Assembly (NCBI GenBank): GCA_005473895.2
Contig: SRJI02000045.1
Coordinates: forward strand, 1 to 38,717
Reading direction: 5' to 3'
DNA from: Carideicomes alvinocaridis
GTDB lineage: Bacteria > Pseudomonadota > Alphaproteobacteria > Rhodobacterales > Rhodobacteraceae
Length of the DNA stretch: 38,717 nt
Positions 1 to 7,701 of this stretch are shown here, in pieces (positions within the stretch are counted from its first letter, which is position 1; the number at the start of each line of letters is the position of its first letter). The position numbers and the translations under genes are program-made. Below the pieces are notes generated by a model. The model worked only from the letters and a program-made list of their open reading frames with translations. It did no database searches and was not told the origin of the DNA.

Positions 1-177
1 AGCTCGATCAGCGTCATTCTATCGTCGGTCATCGTCATCTCCGTTCCTGGTTCATGGTCTCGCAACCCGAACCTGCCCGAAGATCGACGATGGCCGCCAG
101 CGTCACACCCGGCCACGCGCTGCGCAACGCCGGGGGCTCCGCCCGCGGTCTCCTAAACCAAGCGTTGGGACACTACC
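1..177 (-). mobile_element. IS256-family insertion sequence, 5' end only (left border)
   Basis: These bases are the reverse complement of the last 177 bases of the window, with two mismatches near positions 149 and 156. They hold the outer end of an IS256-type element (terminal GGTAGTGTCC read from 177 inward) and the first ten codons of its transposase, [10 protein letters not shown], with the ATG at 32..30. The transposase would run out of the window to the left. The border with unique DNA is at 177/178, where the element cuts into a metallophosphoesterase gene. The family call rests on the N-terminal peptide and the TIR style. Confidence 0.85.
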
Positions 178-571
178 TGCATCGATGGCGGAGGCGGCTG
201 AGATCATGGGGGAATACCGGAAGGTTTGCGTCGCCTCCGAAGATCGTCTTCTGACACCCCGCGATACCCGGCAGGCTCACCTGAGACACCGGAGATGGCT
301 TGAGGAGCGGCTGGCGCAGCCTTTCGACGGCCGCACCATTGTCATCACCCACCATGCACCGCACCCTGCCTGTCTCCCTGAGGGGCACCCGTTGCCTGAT
401 GCGTATGCATCCGATCTCACTGACCTGATCGAGCGCTACCGCCCGGATAGCTGGCTCTACGGCCATGTTCATGCGGCGGCTGATTTCGAGGTCGCAGGAT
501 GCCGTCTCATGAATGTTTCCATCGGCTACCCTCGGGAGCTCGGCGGGCTCCCGACCGTGATCGAGGTCTGA
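178..571 (+). pseudogene. Metallophosphoesterase, C-terminal fragment
   Basis: The frame runs without a stop up to the TGA at 569-571 and encodes the C-terminal half of a calcineurin-like phosphoesterase. The metal-ligand motifs are visible as VITHHAPH (the GNHE/H-type histidines) and LYGHVHAAADF (the GHxH motif), followed by the closing strand with NVSIGYPRE. The N-terminal DxH and GDxxD motifs are missing because the IS256 end at 177 replaced the first half of the gene. ATGs at 185 and 206 could start a short peptide, but it would lack half of the dinuclear metal site. It is best read as an IS-truncated remnant of a phosphodiesterase or phosphatase of unknown substrate. Confidence 0.8.
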
Positions 572-602
572 GCCCCCTGCCTCGCAGTCAGGAAAGAAAA
601 AA

Positions 603-630
603 GGTGACCAGAGTTGGAACTCTGATCACC
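603..630 (-). terminator. Rho-independent terminator for the minus-strand genes
   Basis: A 13-bp inverted repeat with a 2-nt loop lies here. On the minus strand it pairs fully with one G-U wobble, and it is followed by a run of six T (the A-run at 596-602 on the plus strand). It lies about 80 bp beyond the original stop codon of the IS21-interrupted gene, so it is the natural end of that transcript. It may also stop plus-strand transcription from the phosphoesterase remnant. Confidence 0.7.
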
Positions 631-708
631 CTTCGACGAAAACCGCGAGGGGCCATGTTCCATCAAACTACAAGATGAACATAGGCCCCTCGGATTGCGA
701 CGCAATGA

Positions 709-750
709 CTATTCGTTATCGACCGACTTCCCGTGAGCCGCGGCATGCGC
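709..750 (-). pseudogene. Detached 3' end of the IS21-interrupted zinc-binding protein gene
   Basis: Removing the IS21 element and one copy of the 5-bp duplication rejoins this stretch to the reading frame ending at 2975. The restored C-terminus reads VAHAAAHGKSVDNE and ends at a TAG (complement of 709-711). These codons are now stranded on the far side of the transposon. Confidence 0.75.
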
Positions 751-786
751 TGTCCAGCGACATCAGGGACTGACCCCCTGGCGACA

Positions 787-1602
787 CTAAGAACTGACCC
801 CCTCGCTTTTTGATGTGTTGATGGTTGGGTGCGCCGGAGCGGCCTTTTGCAAAAGGCCGCTCCGGCGCTTCTCGCGCAACCGGTAGCTTTCGCCCCGGAT
901 GGTAATGACGTGGCTGTGGTGGAGCATCCGATCGAGGATCGCGGTGGCGACGACCGCGTCGCCGAAGACGCTGCCCCATTCGCCGATGGCCCTGTTCGAG
1001 GTAACGAGGAGCGCACCACGCTCGTAGCGACGGCTGACCAGCTGGAAGAACAGATGCGCTGCGTCCGGCTCGAAGGGCAGATAGCCGAGTTCGTCGACGA
1101 TGAGCAGCTTCGGCTTGGCGAAGTGCGCCAGCTTCTCCTCCAGCCTCCCCTCGGCATGAGCCTTGGCCAGGGTGGCGACCAGCGTCATGGCCGGGACGAA
1201 GAGCACGGTATAGCCCGCCACGATCACCTCCCGGCCGATTGCGACAGCGAGGTGGGTCTTGCCAACCCCGGGAGGGCCCAGCAGCAGCACGGCCTCGCCG
1301 TTCGCGATGAAGCGCCCGGTGGCCAGGTCGCGGACCTGTCCCTTGTCGACCGAAGGCTGAGCCTCGAAGTCGAAGCCGGAGAGATCCCGCACGAAGGGGA
1401 AGCGGGCCAGGCCGAAGCTCATCTCGATCCGCCGCTGATCCTTGCGGGCAATCTCCCTCTCGCAGAACAGCGTCAGAGCCTCTCGGATCGTCAGCTCACC
1501 ACGCCCGGCCTCGTCGAGGAGCCCGTCGAGTTGGTCGCGGATCGCGGTCAGCTTGAGCCGTGTCAGCATCCGCTCGAGATGGTCAGGGGTCTCGAAGGCC
1601 AT
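787..1602 (-). CDS. istB: IS21-family transposition helper ATPase IstB
   Basis: A 271-residue AAA+ ATPase of the DnaC/IstB type that loads on target DNA and stimulates the IstA transposase. Walker A is GPPGVGKTHLA near residue 109 and Walker B is LLIVDELGYLPF near residue 168. The start at 1602 is chosen because its ATG overlaps the istA stop by one base (TGATG), with a GGAGG just upstream inside istA, which signals translational coupling. A longer frame reaching 1782 is only an overlap with istA. The C-terminal end is lysine/arginine rich, and its last codons run into the inner terminal repeats. Confidence 0.93.
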   Translation of the reverse strand: MAFETPDHLERMLTRLKLTAIRDQLDGLLDEAGRGELTIREALTLFCEREIARKDQRRIEMSFGLARFPFVRDLSGFDFEAQPSVDKGQVRDLATGRFIANGEAVLLLGPPGVGKTHLAVAIGREVIVAGYTVLFVPAMTLVATLAKAHAEGRLEEKLAHFAKPKLLIVDELGYLPFEPDAAHLFFQLVSRRYERGALLVTSNRAIGEWGSVFGDAVVATAILDRMLHHSHVITIRGESYRLREKRRSGLLQKAAPAHPTINTSKSEGVSS

Positions 1603-2903
1603 CACCAGGCTCCTCCCGCCACGGCTTCGTATTCGCTGAGAGGCCGCAGCAGCTCCGGCGATAAGGGCGCGGGCTCGGGCTCGGCTTGCCCTTCGGCGCG
1701 GGCCAGCGGGCTGCCCGTGATGCCTTCGAAGTGGGTCCTGTCCACGATGCGGGCCCGGCGCCCGAGTCTCAACCGATGGCACGCGACCTCCCGGCCGGCA
1801 TGGCTGACGCGCAGCTCCGTGCCGGTGACCGCCACGCTGACCCGCTCTCCGATCAGCCGCCAGGGCACCGAGTAGGCGTTGCCGTCGACCTCGACCGCGC
1901 AGTCCGACGAGACCCGGCGGACGAGGTCGCGACTGGTCAGGAAGGCCGGGAGGCCGTCGATAGGCTTGAGCCGGTGAGCCTCGTCCCGGGGGAAGCGCAG
2001 GCAGGGCGGCTCTCCGGTCGTGCCGTGGGTGCGCACATCCGCGACCTCCCTGATCCAGGCCTCCAGGTGCGCTTCAAGCGCGGCGAAGCTCTCGAACCTG
2101 CGTCCGGCGATGGCATTGCGCTTCACGTAGCCCACGCCGCGCTCGTCCTTGCCCTTCGTGCGCGCCCGGTAAGGCGCGCAGGCCCGGACCCGGAAGCCCC
2201 AGTGGTGGGCAAAAGCGTGGAGCCGGGGATTGATCGTCACCTCCCGCGTCGCCGGATCATGATGGGAGATCAGGGCGCGGGCGTTGTCGAGAAGCACTTC
2301 CTCCGGCACACCGCCGAAGCGGCGGAAGGCGCCTTCCATGCCCTCGAACCAGTGCTCCTGCCGTTCGCCCGGGAAGGCGCGCACATGCAGGCGCCGGGAG
2401 TAGCCGAGGGTGGCCACGAAGAAAAACACCTTCACCTTCGTGTCGCCGATCTCTACCCGGCGCTCGCCGAAGTCGATCTGCAACTGCTGGCCGGGACGGG
2501 TCTCGAAGCGGACCGTGGCCCGCGCTTCCGCCCGCAGCTCCTGCCGCAACGGCGCGACCGCCCGCTCCACGGTCCGCAGGCTGACCGTGATGCCCTTCTG
2601 CGCAGCCAGCTCCTGGCGCACGACATCCGCGTTCCCGGCGTGCTGCCGAAAGCGCTCCGCCACCCAATCCTCCAGCCCGTCGAGCGCCTTCGCCCGTCCC
2701 ACCGGAGACGGCGCGCGCCAGCCTCCCGCAGCCAGCCATCGCTTCACAGTGTTCCGCGAGCAGCCGAGTTCCGTCGCGATGCGCTTCGAACCCCACCCAC
2801 GCGCCTTCAGTGCCAGCATCGCCGACACCTCTTCGGGCGTCCGCATCTCGATCCTCCGCGAAACTCGTTCCCGCGAAGAACACTGCGATATTGCTTCCGT
2901 CAT
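1602..2903 (-). CDS. istA: IS21-family transposase IstA
   Basis: DDE-type transposase of about 433 residues. An N-terminal helix-turn-helix (KRIATELGCSRNTVKRWL) is followed by the catalytic core, where the first acidic motif is seen in QQLQIDFGERRV, and by a C-terminal beta-barrel-like region. The start at 2903 is preferred over 2921 because AAGGAGG lies five bases upstream. It is coupled to istB by a one-base overlap. The gene is full length for the family, with no frameshift seen. Confidence 0.93.
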   Translation of the reverse strand: MTEAISQCSSRERVSRRIEMRTPEEVSAMLALKARGWGSKRIATELGCSRNTVKRWLAAGGWRAPSPVGRAKALDGLEDWVAERFRQHAGNADVVRQELAAQKGITVSLRTVERAVAPLRQELRAEARATVRFETRPGQQLQIDFGERRVEIGDTKVKVFFFVATLGYSRRLHVRAFPGERQEHWFEGMEGAFRRFGGVPEEVLLDNARALISHHDPATREVTINPRLHAFAHHWGFRVRACAPYRARTKGKDERGVGYVKRNAIAGRRFESFAALEAHLEAWIREVADVRTHGTTGEPPCLRFPRDEAHRLKPIDGLPAFLTSRDLVRRVSSDCAVEVDGNAYSVPWRLIGERVSVAVTGTELRVSHAGREVACHRLRLGRRARIVDRTHFEGITGSPLARAEGQAEPEPAPLSPELLRPLSEYEAVAGGAW

Positions 2904-2943
2904 GTGACCTCCTTCCGACAAAGGGGGTCAGTTCCTCATGTCG

Positions 2944-3336
2944 TCAGGGGGTCAGTTTTCCATGTCGCCTGACATGCGCCACACATAGCGTCTCACGCCA
3001 ACCGGGTCCTCGCGGCTTGCCAGGCTCGCCGCAGATTGCGCAGACCGTCTCGGACAAGTCGCAGTAATGGTCGACGATATCGTCGAGCACATCGTTCCAA
3101 CCATCCAAAAACACCTCGAGGCGCCCATTCTTGTCACGGATATCGGTGACCCCGAATGCGAATGGGACATCCGCCTCGTCCAGCGCGGTCAGCAGCTCGT
3201 CGACAAGACGCAACCAGCCAGGTCCGACACCAAATGTCAGCGACGGCGGCCGCTCAGGATCGGGGTAGTGGCTCGCAGCCAGGTGCCGGTGCCTGCGGGC
3301 GATCAGATCAGCGTAGGGCGTGACGTTTGAGCTCAT
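2944..3336 (-). pseudogene. Small zinc-binding hypothetical protein, C-terminus replaced by IS21
   Basis: The gene encodes about 120 native residues with a C-terminal zinc-knuckle pattern CAICGEPGK...TLCVAH (Cys-x2-Cys and Cys-x2-His) and an acidic middle part. No function is known to me for this family, which I recognise only as a short hypothetical protein of proteobacteria with a CxxCG C-terminus. IS21 entered right after the last zinc ligand. The interrupted frame now ends in RRHGKLTP from IS sequence instead of AAAHGKSVDNE. All predicted metal ligands remain, so the product may still fold. It follows the nucleotidyltransferase gene on the same strand at 40 bp. Confidence 0.7.
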
Positions 3337-3375
3337 ACGAGATGTTCCCCATTTGATCCAACACGGCCAGGAGTC

Positions 3376-3740
3376 CTATTCGGGCCGCCACAGTTCCCCG
3401 CCTGGCAGCGAGTAGTGCGGCAAGTGCCGAAACCGCTCCAGATGAACGATGTCTATCCCGACGACATGGGGATGGCGATGTCCTCGAGGCGCCGGAACCA
3501 GTGCCGGTGTTCGTCCTCATCAAGTTCGGCCATGATGACATCAAGATCAGACTGATGCGTGACGGCTACTCCTCCCCGGACGACGGAGCCGAAAATCCTG
3601 ATCTCCAGCCCCCCTGCCCTCGCAGCCGCTTCACACTCATCGGCCAGTGCCAGGAGACGCAAATGATGAGCCGGAGCTGCCGGTGAGGCGCTGCGGAGGG
3701 GGGCACCAGGATCAGGTGGCGTGGCGAGGGTGTTATGCAA
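3376..3740 (-). pseudogene. MNT-type nucleotidyltransferase, frameshifted
   Basis: A short nucleotidyltransferase-fold protein. The signature IFGSVVRGG...SDLDVIM (GSx10DxD) is intact at about residues 49-68. The first frame (from ATG 3740) stops at 3453 just after EDIAIP. The adjacent frame continues with VVGIDIVHLERFRHLPHYS and ends at 3376, which completes the domain. A one-base shift near 3460-3470 therefore breaks the gene, or a sequencing error imitates it. Such proteins are usually antitoxins to HEPN toxins or AMP-transferring enzymes. No HEPN gene is next to it; the neighbour is the zinc-knuckle protein. Confidence 0.7.
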
Positions 3741-4004
3741 GCAGCCTCATGCCCCACTACTCACCGCCACAAGATAGGTCCGGACCGCACCGCGAGGATC
3801 TGCGGCAGACCCGTCGACGGCGGTGTCGACTGGTCGGCCGCCACCAAACAGCGGACCGGTGTTCGGTCGGGTGCCATTTTCAGCGCTTTAGACGTGCTCT
3901 GGCGCAAGTCCTTCACGAACTTCTCGACCGCGGGCTTCTGGGTTTCGAGCTCCAAAATCAAATCCGATAATCCCCTCGGGCGCTGACGCCGAACATGAGA
4001 ACAT

Positions 4005-4445
4005 CTACTTCCGCGCGTGGCTATCGGGACGGAGCCCTTTCTTCCGCCAGAACGCCAAGGCTTCGTCCAAGGCTCTGTTCAAGGCGTCAAAGACCTGATC
4101 GCCAGGATCTCGCGTCCAGTGAAATACGTCATCGTGTTCTTCGCGAAAAAGGTAGCAGTGAAAGCGCAGAAAAAGCATGCTTGACACAGCCAGCATATAC
4201 TCCCGGTCCATGGCCTCTTCTGGCAGCCAGAGGAGGCCGCGGCTTTTCTCGGTCAACCTGAAAACCCGTCCCTCGCCATTGCACGACGGTTGCACCTCCT
4301 CGATCAGACCTTCATCCATCGCCTGGACGGCATCCTCTTCGGTCAAGACCCCGAAGAAGTGGGCTTTGAGCGCCAGTTCGGTGTGTGGGTCGAACATCAG
4401 CCGGGACTCGATACGCAACAAGTCAGGATTGTCGGGGAAACTCAT
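4005..4445 (-). CDS. Hypothetical protein divergent from the Xre regulator
   Basis: 146 residues, soluble, acidic in the N-terminal half. A segment at about residues 30-70 (LTEEDAVQAMDEGLIEEV...FRLTEKSRGLLWL) looks like a small winged-helix-like unit, but the match is weak. The C-terminal half is helical (FDALNRALDEALAFWRKK). I do not recognise the family. The gene starts 72 bp from the divergent xre gene, and the shared gap holds a TACTCC/GGAGTA palindrome, so the two are probably co-regulated. A function in DNA or stress control would be guesswork. Confidence 0.6.
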   Translation of the reverse strand: MSFPDNPDLLRIESRLMFDPHTELALKAHFFGVLTEEDAVQAMDEGLIEEVQPSCNGEGRVFRLTEKSRGLLWLPEEAMDREYMLAVSSMLFLRFHCYLFREEHDDVFHWTRDPGDQVFDALNRALDEALAFWRKKGLRPDSHARK

Positions 4446-4452
4446 TGAAGGC

Positions 4453-4471
4453 TACTCCTATTTTGGGAGTA
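4453..4471. promoter_or_regulatory. Candidate Xre operator
   Basis: TACTCC-N7-GGAGTA, a perfect 6-bp inverted repeat in the gap between the divergent genes at 4445 and 4517. Its place and size suit an operator for the Xre protein encoded next to it. This is an inference from position and symmetry. Confidence 0.5.
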
Positions 4472-4516
4472 CGCGATATCAGGGGTACGGCGCGCTGTCC
4501 AGATGGGGCGCGCAAA

Positions 4517-4774
4517 ATGGCAGGCACTGCACATTCCGACGAATACCGAGACATGGTTCGCGCGCTTGTCGCCGCAAGGCAGAACGCCGGGCTTTCCCAG
4601 GCGGCTTTGGCGGGCCAGCTTGGACGCCCCCCATCCTACGTGGCGAAGTTCGAACTCGGAGAACGGCGGCTCGACGTAGTCGAGCTACTCGTGATCCTGC
4701 GCGTCCTCGGCGCGGATCCACTCGCATTCATCGAGGCGCTATTGCCCAAAATACCTGACAAAATGCCACGATAG
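4517..4774 (+). CDS. Xre-family helix-turn-helix regulator
   Basis: 85 residues, nearly all of it one Cro/C1-type HTH domain. Helix 2-turn-helix 3 is visible in LSQAALAGQLGRPPSYVAKFELGERRL, and the C-terminal part is VVELLVILRVLGADP. The start at 4517 is taken because it gives the usual domain length; the open frame reaches back to 4385 through the operator and is unlikely to be used. It is probably autoregulated through the palindrome at 4453-4471. The nearest partners are the divergent 146-residue protein and, further off, the broken nucleotidyltransferase. Confidence 0.85.
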   Translation: MAGTAHSDEYRDMVRALVAARQNAGLSQAALAGQLGRPPSYVAKFELGERRLDVVELLVILRVLGADPLAFIEALLPKIPDKMPR

Positions 4775-4784
4775 TACACTTAAG

Positions 4785-4940
4785 CTACGTAGGAGATCTG
4801 TCAGTCGAGACCAGTCGGGTGCCTGCCGCGTTGACCATGTGCGAGCGGTATGGGTCAAACCCGACATGCAGTTCCGGGACATATTTCTCGGGATCGCGAC
4901 CGGGCTTGGCATGCCCGAATCCCTTGGCGATCATCACCAT
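4785..4940 (-). CDS. Possible small or truncated protein of 51 residues
   Basis: A minus-strand frame starting MVMIAKGFGHAKPG and containing DPEKYVPELHVGFDPYRSH before a TAG at 4785. Composition and periodicity look protein-like compared with the plus-strand alternative over the same bases. I do not recognise it, and it may be the C-terminal end of a lost gene. Confidence 0.3.
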   Translation of the reverse strand: MVMIAKGFGHAKPGRDPEKYVPELHVGFDPYRSHMVNAAGTRLVSTDRSPT

Positions 4941-5509
4941 GAAGGCGGGCGGCACGGCTGGCATCGAGACGCATCTCGAAAACCAGATCAGGACACACGT
5001 CGACGACCGCGACTATGACGGCGCCAAGATGCTGATGGAGTACCTGTCAGGCCTCCGGTCGAGCGGCGTTCCGGGGGCGATTGAGGCCGGCGGCCTCGAC
5101 ACGGATGGCGACGATGAGACCTGGGCTTCCGGGTCCTCAATTACTGGCCTGGACAGCGGATCCTCGCCGAGATCGCGTTCAACTGTGGCCAGTAAGGCAA
5201 GCACGCAAATCCCTGGAAACAAATGCGTCTCGTGCGGGATCACTCCAGGCCGTCGCGATCGACCGTATGGGCCCCATCCAAATGGCGGGCACCACCGACG
5301 AGCAAAAAAAAGCCGAGACAAGCTCGGCCGAAGTCCAACAGGGAGGATGGACGCCGTTGGCCACGATCCGCCTCTTGCATCCAAGCCCTATATATGCGCC
5401 GAGCATGTAATCCGCAAGATGCTGACGATCGGATAAGAAAATTTGTTTTGTTCGCGTGAGCAAAGGGCAACACACAACTGTGTCTGATTTGGTGAAACAG
5501 CTCGATTAC
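4941..5509. other. Gap without a recognisable gene
   Basis: Open frames occur on both strands, but none has a recognisable domain, ribosome site or steady composition. The stretch reads like degraded coding DNA between the Xre gene and the WGR remnant. No terminator or clear promoter is seen. Confidence 0.4.
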
Positions 5510-5810
5510 CTGCTTTGGCCTGCTGGCCGGTAGCCTCTCCTTCGCTTCGCCGTTTCGAGCGCAAGCATCGACGGACACAGCCTCGTCCTCGCGAGAATGA
5601 CGCTCGATGAGGGATTGACCCCGCCAGCTGATCCTTCCCCACTCTCGCACCACGTCGACACCGCCGAAGAGATGAGGCTGCAGGCTTATGCGGTAGAAAT
5701 CGCCGCATGTTGAGCGACGGATCCACCCGCCTGAGATCGACACTTGTCGGCGTCGTCTCAAATCGCTCGACAATATGGAACATATTGGGAGTTAGTTTCA
5801 TGACGAGCAC
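5510..5810 (-). pseudogene. WGR-domain protein, frameshifted remnant
   Basis: One frame encodes SVDLRRVDPSLNMRRF and the next encodes FYRISLQPHLFGGVDVVREW followed by GRISWRGQSLIERHSREDEAV. Together they make a standard WGR domain, a nucleic-acid-binding module often found alone or in MolR-like proteins. The switch falls in a TTT run near 5697-5700, so a single extra T breaks the gene. The tail after SRPKQ no longer looks like the family. The first part of the frame lies right after the AIM24 remnant. Confidence 0.75.
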
Positions 5811-5814
5811 AATA

Positions 5815-6312
5815 TCAGGTGGACAGCGATGTTTCCACTATGTTCTGCTCTTTGTTGGAGGCAAGGCGCTCCCGCACGTCGCCCGAACCGGCATAGAAGA
5901 GCGACCGGTCGACGATCATCTCCTCATTGTCGAGTTCCAGCAGGAAAAAATGACCATAGCTCGGCTCGAGGTAGATCTGCCCAGACCCATGGATCTCGTT
6001 GACCAGGAAACTTTCACCGGACATGGTGCGACGCTTGAGGGCCTTGAAAACGCCCCCACCGGTCGAGGCTTTCATCTCGAGTTCGGACCCGTGCATGTAA
6101 TAGAGCGTCCCGGGCTCATTTCGCAGTCGGCCATTGCGAAGAGTCACTCGAACCAGCTTGAGCCGCATCCCGGCGGCACCAACGTAGAAAAGCTGTTCTG
6201 CCGCGCGAACATCGCTGGACCCGGCCAGCTTGGGATACTGAAGGACTTCGAAAAGCGCGTCCTTTGTCTCGATCGACTGAATGACCTCGAACTCGATGCT
6301 CTTGACTCGCAC
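5815..6312 (-). CDS. AIM24-family protein, probably truncated at the C-terminus
   Basis: 165 residues with the AIM24 (formerly DUF124, TRAP-like) fold: GTLYYMHGSELEMKAST, then SGESFLVNEIHGSGQIYLEP and LELDNEEMIVDRSLFYAGSG. Bacterial members are usually about 220-260 residues, so the last beta-strands are missing; the frame ends in VETSLST at a breakpoint next to the WGR remnant. The role of the family in bacteria is unclear, and mitochondrial Aim24 supports inner-membrane organisation. The start at 6312 gives the normal N-terminus. Confidence 0.75.
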   Translation of the reverse strand: MRVKSIEFEVIQSIETKDALFEVLQYPKLAGSSDVRAAEQLFYVGAAGMRLKLVRVTLRNGRLRNEPGTLYYMHGSELEMKASTGGGVFKALKRRTMSGESFLVNEIHGSGQIYLEPSYGHFFLLELDNEEMIVDRSLFYAGSGDVRERLASNKEQNIVETSLST

Positions 6313-6421
6313 GGAAGTGTCCTTCTCAATTCACTATGTCTTCCAGAAAGAGGTAAGGTAACTTCGAAATGAATTCACGTTCATTTCCTGACGCACGGGG
6401 AACGCCTGAAGGAGATTGGTC

Positions 6422-6505
6422 ATGGTAAGCATCGTGCAGGGCTACCCAGTGCCAGGAAATTGGCGCGAACCTCTCGATGAAGAAGACGAGGGGAAGGGCA
6501 AGTAA
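6422..6505 (+). CDS. Small ORF of 27 residues with a good ribosome site
   Basis: Starts MVSIVQGYPVPGNWREPL and ends in an acidic/lysine tail. AAGGAGA lies seven bases before the ATG. It is followed 24 bp later by the 140-residue hypothetical gene, so it may be the first gene or a leader peptide of a two-gene unit. I do not recognise it. Confidence 0.4.
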   Translation: MVSIVQGYPVPGNWREPLDEEDEGKGK

Positions 6506-6529
6506 GCACTTCTCTGGAGGCTGACGCAC

Positions 6530-6952
6530 GTGACATTTCCGATCCATCGATCTCCCGAAATGCAGGCGGCAATGCAACGGAACCGCGAAGCCGCGCAGCA
6601 GCTTGAAGATGATGCGCGCTCCGTCGTGTGCTGGCTCGACGCGGAGTTCCCGGGCCTCATTCTCAGCATGGAGGTGCAGCGGCACCATAGCTGCAAAGAC
6701 GACGAGATAGCGCATGTTGAGCCACGGGTAACGGAGCGCCCGCGGCGACATGAAGTTCGGGACGCTGCAGAGAAGGCCCTCACGGCACTGGGATGGTCTC
6801 TGAGGCCTGAGGGGCGCGATGTTCGCTCGGCCTTCTACCGCCTCGCGAAATCCGCGCATGCTCGGCTGGCGGCCGTTGATCGCGTCCAGCGAGCCCTGAG
6901 GGCCGAAGGCAATGTCGCGTCTCGTCGGTCCGGCACCAGCAGTGAGAACTGA
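6530..6952 (+). CDS. Hypothetical protein
   Basis: 140 residues from a GTG start with GGAGG ten bases upstream. The N-terminal part is helical (MQAAMQRNREAAQQLEDDAR) and the C-terminal part is rich in Ala/Arg helices (RDAAEKALTALGWSL and FYRLAKSAHARLAAVDRVQRALR). No domain is recognised. A 229-codon frame lies opposite on the minus strand; the plus strand is preferred because of its ribosome site and the small gene before it. The strand choice is not certain. Confidence 0.4.
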   Translation: MTFPIHRSPEMQAAMQRNREAAQQLEDDARSVVCWLDAEFPGLILSMEVQRHHSCKDDEIAHVEPRVTERPRRHEVRDAAEKALTALGWSLRPEGRDVRSAFYRLAKSAHARLAAVDRVQRALRAEGNVASRRSGTSSEN

Positions 6953-7011
6953 CAGGAAGCTCGTCCAACTACGGCTACCTCGACCTGTCTTCGATGCCAT
7001 CTGTTGCGGTA

Positions 7012-7626
7012 TCACCCGTCTTCCGATTTTGCCTGTCTGTCTTTCTTCGCCAGCCGTCGCGACGAGAGAAGCGGACCGACATAGCTCATCAGGAATATCG
7101 CCAAGGTGACGATCACGGATGAGACGGTCTCCTCATTCACCCAGCCGTATGTGACCGCGGTGATCGTCCCGATTGTCGCCACGAGCAGGCTCCCGTATGG
7201 GTCGGGCAGGCTACGGACAGCAAGACGGCGAGCCCAGATAAAGGCCAGTAAGGCATTCGCTCCAAGCCACAGATAACTGAAGGGCCCAAGCGGGATCTGG
7301 TAGGGCTCCGGGAGCCAGATCTGACCGTAACCGACCATCGGCGAAAGAAGGTCGCAGGAGAGATGCACCGCGATCCCGAGGAGCGCCCCGGCGATCGGCG
7401 CGGCGCCTGCTCGCCGCCCCAGGTGAATGAGCAGCAGTGCAGGAAGCACCGAATGCGTGACGATTGAGCGGTGGTGCAGGAGGCCCAGCAGCAGAAGATC
7501 CAGGTCCGGCACCCACAGGAACAGGTAGGCCATCAGAAGGAAGAGGCCCGCTTTAGCCGAAGGCGAGCGGCCGGCAACACTCCTCACTGTTCCTGCAAGC
7601 GGGACAAATCCCGAAATCTTCTGCAT
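7012..7626 (-). CDS. YdjM-like membrane-bound metal-dependent hydrolase family protein
   Basis: 204 residues with about five or six hydrophobic segments and the family motif HHRSIVTHSVL near residue 50, whose histidines are the presumed metal ligands, plus a conserved H..CDLLSP later (HLSCDLLSPMVGYG). The family (DUF457, YdjM/LexA-regulated) is annotated as integral-membrane metal-dependent hydrolases of unknown substrate. The ATG at 7626 is chosen because the longer frame to 7740 reads into the end of an IS256 fragment. That IS fragment sits directly upstream and may have removed the native promoter. Confidence 0.8.
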   Translation of the reverse strand: MQKISGFVPLAGTVRSVAGRSPSAKAGLFLLMAYLFLWVPDLDLLLLGLLHHRSIVTHSVLPALLLIHLGRRAGAAPIAGALLGIAVHLSCDLLSPMVGYGQIWLPEPYQIPLGPFSYLWLGANALLAFIWARRLAVRSLPDPYGSLLVATIGTITAVTYGWVNEETVSSVIVTLAIFLMSYVGPLLSSRRLAKKDRQAKSEDG

Positions 7627-7701
7627 GGATGACACGTTCCCCAATCGTTCCGGGTGGACTACCTTTTCAGGATGACGAAATCCAGCATCGAGACCTTCGC
7701 C

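Larger units (their letters stand above)
751..2974 (-). mobile_element. Complete IS21-family insertion sequence (istA-istB)
   Basis: The element has terminal TGTC...GACA ends. Both ends carry repeated inner copies of a GGACTGACCCCC / GAACTGACCCCC-type motif, the multiple terminal repeats typical of IS21. It encodes istA and istB on the minus strand and is flanked by TGCGC at 746-750 and 2975-2979, a 5-bp target duplication. Both genes are intact, so the element may still be active. A clean duplication and intact genes point to a recent insertion. Confidence 0.9.

Noticed and set aside
1686-2972. Long plus-strand frame of 428 codons opposite istA
   Set aside because: It is the antisense shadow of istA in high-GC DNA, with no domain and Arg/Pro/Ala-rich low-complexity composition.
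3761-3961. 66-codon minus-strand frame
   Set aside because: No ribosome site, no recognised family, and overlapped by equally long plus-strand frames. It could be a remnant, but there is no support.
4819-5436. 205-codon plus-strand frame after the Xre gene
   Set aside because: Composition is uneven and no motif is seen. A faint likeness of one short stretch to phage portal proteins in another frame was too weak to report.
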